The translations under genes were made by a program, and so were the position numbers. Source: Polyangiaceae bacterium (GTDB taxonomy: Bacteria; Myxococcota_A; Polyangia; Polyangiales; Polyangiaceae). From it: 64,000 nucleotides of DNA. The notes below the pieces were generated by a model. The model was not told the DNA's origin. It ran no database searches and was given only the letters and a program-made list of their open reading frames with translations. Where the stretch lies: the NCBI GenBank assembly GCA_020846005.1, contig JADLEQ010000085.1, forward strand, positions 62,001 through 126,000, in the 5' to 3' direction. Below are positions 61,815 through 64,000 of the stretch, piece after piece (position 1 is the first letter of the stretch; every line of letters begins with the position of its first letter).

Positions 61815-62756
61815 GTGCAAAACCAGCAGGTCCCCGTGCTCCCGCGGACGGGCGGCGTCGTCGTCTCGCCGCGCGGACACCGGTATCTCCTCGGTCAGCT
61901 CCTCGGGGAGGGCGCGTTCGGCCTGGTGTTCGACGCCGTGGGCCCGTTCGATCAGGCGTACGCGGTGAAGGTCTTCCTCCCGGCCCATCGGCCGTACGCG
62001 GCCGTCCGGGACCAGTGGCTCCGGGAGGCCGGGCGACTGCTCCTGCTGCGGCACCCGAACATCGTCTACGTCCATGACTCCTTCGAGGCGGCGGGTCTCT
62101 TCTACCTGCTGCTGGAGCGGTGCGATCACACGCTCGAGCAGATGATCGGCACGCCGTTCACGGATCGGCTCGTGGTCGACATCAGCCGACAGCTGCTCTT
62201 CGCACTGCAGTACCTGGCCGACTCGGGGATCGTCCACAACGACCTGCACGCAGGGAACGTCATGGTCGTGCAGACGGATCGCCCCACGGTGAAGCTGAGC
62301 GACTTCGGCATCGCGCAGGAGCTGTACGGGCAGCGCGCGGTGCGGCCGACGCTCGTGCACCACCGCATCATGGCGCCGGAGGTCGTCGCGGGGGGCTACT
62401 CCACGACCCAGAGCGACCTCTACCAGCTCGGCCTGCTCGTATACGCCATGCACACCGGCCTCTACCCGATCGACTTCGGCGCCGGTTACGACGACGTGGT
62501 CGCGCAGATCCGCGCGGGCGTGCCGCGGTCGCGCGCCGAGGCGCTCGGGACGCCGATCGGAAACATCGCGAGTGTGCTGCTGCGGCGTCACGAGCAGTAT
62601 CGGTACACCTCGCCCGCGCAGGTCTGGGAGGATCTCCGCCGCCTGGATGTCTGGGGGCCCACGGATCCACCGCCCCGGCGCACGCCCGTCCATCCGCCGC
62701 CCGCGACGGTGCCGCCGCCGCCCGCCCGGGCGCGCGGTGGCTCGCCAACCTCGTAG
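61815..62756 (+). CDS. Hanks-type protein kinase, HND variant
   Basis: 313 residues from GTG 61815, after GGAG; an upstream GTG at 61791 is an alternative. Kinase features: GEGAFG (31-36), Lys52, Glu71, catalytic loop 'HNDLHAGNVM' (His141-Asn-Asp143, Asn148), DFG (163-165), and 'MAPEVVAGGYSTTQSDLYQLG'. HRD is replaced by HND and K by H in the loop, a variant seen in some bacterial kinases that are still active because Asp is kept. No membrane helix; a Pro-rich C-terminal ~45 residues ends the protein. A tandem 54-bp duplication follows the stop. Confidence 0.88.
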   Translation: MQNQQVPVLPRTGGVVVSPRGHRYLLGQLLGEGAFGLVFDAVGPFDQAYAVKVFLPAHRPYAAVRDQWLREAGRLLLLRHPNIVYVHDSFEAAGLFYLLLERCDHTLEQMIGTPFTDRLVVDISRQLLFALQYLADSGIVHNDLHAGNVMVVQTDRPTVKLSDFGIAQELYGQRAVRPTLVHHRIMAPEVVAGGYSTTQSDLYQLGLLVYAMHTGLYPIDFGAGYDDVVAQIRAGVPRSRAEALGTPIGNIASVLLRRHEQYRYTSPAQVWEDLRRLDVWGPTDPPPRRTPVHPPPATVPPPPARARGGSPTS

Positions 62757-62788
62757 CCTCCTCGCGACGCGCGCGAGCGATCCGCCCC

Positions 62789-62896
62789 ACCGACCACGCG
62801 CGGGGGCGTGGGCGACGAGCGCTCAGCCGCTCTCCGCGCGGAACCGACCACGCGCGGGGGCGTGGGCGACGAGCGCTCAGCCGCTCTCCGCGCGGA
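62789..62896. repeat. Tandem 54-bp direct duplication
   Basis: Bases 62789-62842 and 62843-62896 are identical. Each unit holds an inverted repeat CCACGC...GCGTGG (62794-62811 and 62848-62865) and the palindrome GAGCGCTC. The right copy runs into the end of the zinc-ribbon gene and covers its last codons and stop. Likely a recent duplication. The hairpins could end both convergent transcripts. Confidence 0.9.
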
Positions 62897-63221
62897 GTCG
62901 GCGCCGGCTGCGCGCCTTGTGCGTGGCGCACGGGCGGCACAGTGACTCGCCGTGCGACGCCGCCCCGCAGATCACGCACCGCCCCGCGTCCCGCCGCTCC
63001 CGGTAGCGCTCGCGCATCAGCTCGCTCGATCGCTCCGCGCAGGCGGTGCAGAGCTGGTAGCCGCGAGCCCCGGCGCCGCACTGGATGCATCGCCCGGCCT
63101 CGCGGCGCTTGCGGCGGTACTCGCGGAAGTACGCGACGTGCGCGCGGCACTGGCGGTGGCCCGGCGCCGCCGGACGATCGCACTTCGTGCAGCGTCGGGT
63201 CGACTTGCGGGGGGCGGCCAT
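62877..63221 (-). CDS. Zinc-ribbon-repeat protein, 114 residues
   Basis: Three cysteine-pair repeats of the form C-x2-C...C, in 'RRCTKCDRPAAPGHRQC', 'GRCIQCGAGARGYQLC' and 'GRCVICGAASHGESLC', spaced by basic 'YRRKRREA'/'YRERRDA' helices. Net charge is strongly positive. ATG 63221 is used; longer readings cross the tRNA gene. Such 'CxxCG...LCxxC' repeats are small DNA- or RNA-binding-like proteins without known function. It lies 46 bp from tRNA-Pro on the same strand. The 3' end is duplicated by the 54-bp repeat. Confidence 0.72.
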   Translation of the reverse strand: MAAPRKSTRRCTKCDRPAAPGHRQCRAHVAYFREYRRKRREAGRCIQCGAGARGYQLCTACAERSSELMRERYRERRDAGRCVICGAASHGESLCRPCATHKARSRRRLRAESG

Positions 63222-63267
63222 GGAAGCGTGCGGGGCTCGCGAGCTGCGGATCGAGGCGGCGCTGTAG

Positions 63268-63341
63268 TCGGGGTGGCAGGATTTGAACCTGCAACAGCCG
63301 GCACCCAAAGCCGGCCCTCTACCAGGTTGAGGTACACCCCG
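63268..63341 (-). tRNA. tRNA-Pro (anticodon UGG)
   Basis: Full cloverleaf on the minus strand, 74 nt: acceptor CGGGGTG/CACCCCG with discriminator A, D arm CCTC/GAGG, anticodon stem CCGGC/GCCGG with loop TTTGGGT (anticodon TGG), T arm GCAGG/CCTGC with loop TTCAAAT. The CCA end is not encoded. It reads CCA/CCG-type proline codons. It lies upstream of the zinc-ribbon gene, in the same direction. Confidence 0.95.
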
Positions 63342-63414
63342 AGAGGTGCGGGGCGGCAAGCTAGCGCAGGCCGGGCCCCACCGCCAACGCCTCGTGTGGG
63401 TCACCCGGTGCCGC

Positions 63415-63774
63415 TCAGTCGGGCACCGGGACCAACACCACGCGCAGGCGCACGGGGGCGCGATCGGCCTCCACGATGCGGTCCCAGGGGAAGTACCCGG
63501 GGCGCTCCACCGTGATCCGATGCTGGCCGACCGGCAGGCGGACCCCGCGCGCGGCGACGTACGCTAGCGGCCCGACGTACTGTTCGTCGATGTACACCGC
63601 AGCGTCGCCGGGTGCGGGGCGCTGCACGTCGAACCGCAGGCTCACCGCCGCTCGCCCGGCGGCAGGGCCGCACGCCGCCACGGCGCCGGCCAGCGCCGCC
63701 GCCAACGCCAGGGCGCGCCAGCGCGATCGCCCGCCGCCGGGGCGCGGCGGCCGCCCCCGCCCGCTCACTCCCAT
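63415..63774 (-). CDS. PEGA-domain lipoprotein, 119 residues
   Basis: Signal ends VAACG (lipobox AVAAC). Then '[17 protein letters not shown]' and '[20 protein letters not shown]' give a PEGA domain, common on bacterial surface lipoproteins and linked to binding of polysaccharides or proteins. ATG 63774 overlaps the guaA 3' end by 10 bp, so it is co-transcribed with guaA. Function unknown; the coupling to purine synthesis is probably incidental. Confidence 0.75.
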   Translation of the reverse strand: MGVSGRGRPPRPGGGRSRWRALALAAALAGAVAACGPAAGRAAVSLRFDVQRPAPGDAAVYIDEQYVGPLAYVAARGVRLPVGQHRITVERPGYFPWDRIVEADRAPVRLRVVLVPVPD

Positions 63775-64000
63775 TCGATCGTCGCCGGGGGCTTGCTGCT
63801 CACGTCGTAGACGACCCGGTTGATCCCGCGCACCTCGTTGATGATGCGGGTCGAGAGCGTCGCCAGGAGATCGTGCGGGAGGCGAGCCCAGTCGCTCGTC
63901 ATGCCGTCGCTCGAGTGGACGGCCCGGATCGCGCAGCACTCCTCGTACGTGCGGTCGTCTCCCATCACCCCGACGCTGCGCACCGGGAGGAGCACGGCGA
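63765..64000 (-). CDS. guaA: GMP synthase (glutamine-hydrolysing), C-terminal part
   Basis: Only the last ~78 residues are in the window; the gene continues beyond the right edge. '[20 protein letters not shown]', '[13 protein letters not shown]' and the ending 'KPPATIEWE' are the conserved GuaA C-terminal dimerisation domain. GuaA converts XMP to GMP with ATP and glutamine. The upstream part, with glutaminase and ATP-pyrophosphatase domains, is not visible. Confidence 0.95.
   Translation of the reverse strand, partial: AVLLPVRSVGVMGDDRTYEECCAIRAVHSSDGMTSDWARLPHDLLATLSTRIINEVRGINRVVYDVSSKPPATIEWE

Noticed and set aside
62877-63404. Longer reading of the zinc-ribbon gene
   Set aside because: It would run through the tRNA-Pro gene; ATG 63221 is the sensible start.

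Overview
The window is very GC-rich bacterial DNA, densely packed, with no gap above 300 bases. Lipoproteins with Gly/Ala/Ser/Pro-rich linkers, cysteine-repeat and 'DVWAVG' propeller proteins, Hanks-type kinases, sulfatase-modifying-factor-like proteins, GerW-type proteins and an L-lysine 6-aminotransferase all point to a myxobacterium-like organism, most likely Polyangia (Sorangium/Polyangium side). That assignment rests on protein style, not on a marker gene. The stretch looks chromosomal: it holds core genes (argC, tRNA-Pro, the guaA 3' end), and I see no IS element, prophage, plasmid gene or CRISPR array.

Left part (1-13.3 kb): the 3' end of a VanW-family gene; an L,D-transpeptidase lipoprotein coupled to an isoaspartyl methyltransferase; two SUMF1-fold paralogues; argC on the minus strand; a TSUP permease; a four-gene drug-exporter unit (HlyD-type adaptor, ABC ATPase, ABC-2 permease, TetR regulator); and a large beta-propeller lipoprotein with a CxxCH motif.

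Middle (13.3-43.7 kb): a 1696-residue TPR protein with an embedded C39-like peptidase domain; a membrane-anchored GspE/PilB-like ATPase coupled to a PEGA protein; two von Willebrand A proteins, one a FecR-VIT-VWA-TPR giant; an NtrC-type response regulator; two surface-type lipoproteins (13 cysteine repeats, then a propeller); a thioredoxin-TPR lipoprotein; a class II amidotransferase; a DUF6263-like lipoprotein; an alpha/beta hydrolase; an aldehyde dehydrogenase; a ChaN-like lipoprotein coupled to a HelD-like helicase; an esterase; and an SGNH hydrolase lipoprotein.

Right part (43.7-64 kb): the circularly permuted ATP-grasp / alpha-E / transglutaminase cluster; a PknB-like kinase; a di-heme cytochrome c; a PD-(D/E)XK-like protein; a GerW-DUF2953-GerW cluster; lysine aminotransferase; a polytopic glycosyltransferase-like protein divergent from a radical SAM/SPASM enzyme; two small lipoproteins that share a zinc-ribbon N-terminus and 'AYGPPP' motifs; a GGDEF response regulator; a second kinase; a zinc-ribbon-repeat protein; tRNA-Pro(UGG); a PEGA lipoprotein; and the guaA C-terminus.

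The best candidate for an undescribed system is 55.1-59.2 kb: a radical SAM/SPASM maturase next to two lipoproteins with identical cysteine spacing (C7, C10, C21, C24, lipobox C50) and one or three AYGPPP motifs in the exported part. Two other patterns recur across the window: TAnnnT -10-like boxes 6-10 nt upstream of start codons (leaderless transcription), and hairpins that enclose both stop codons of convergent gene pairs.
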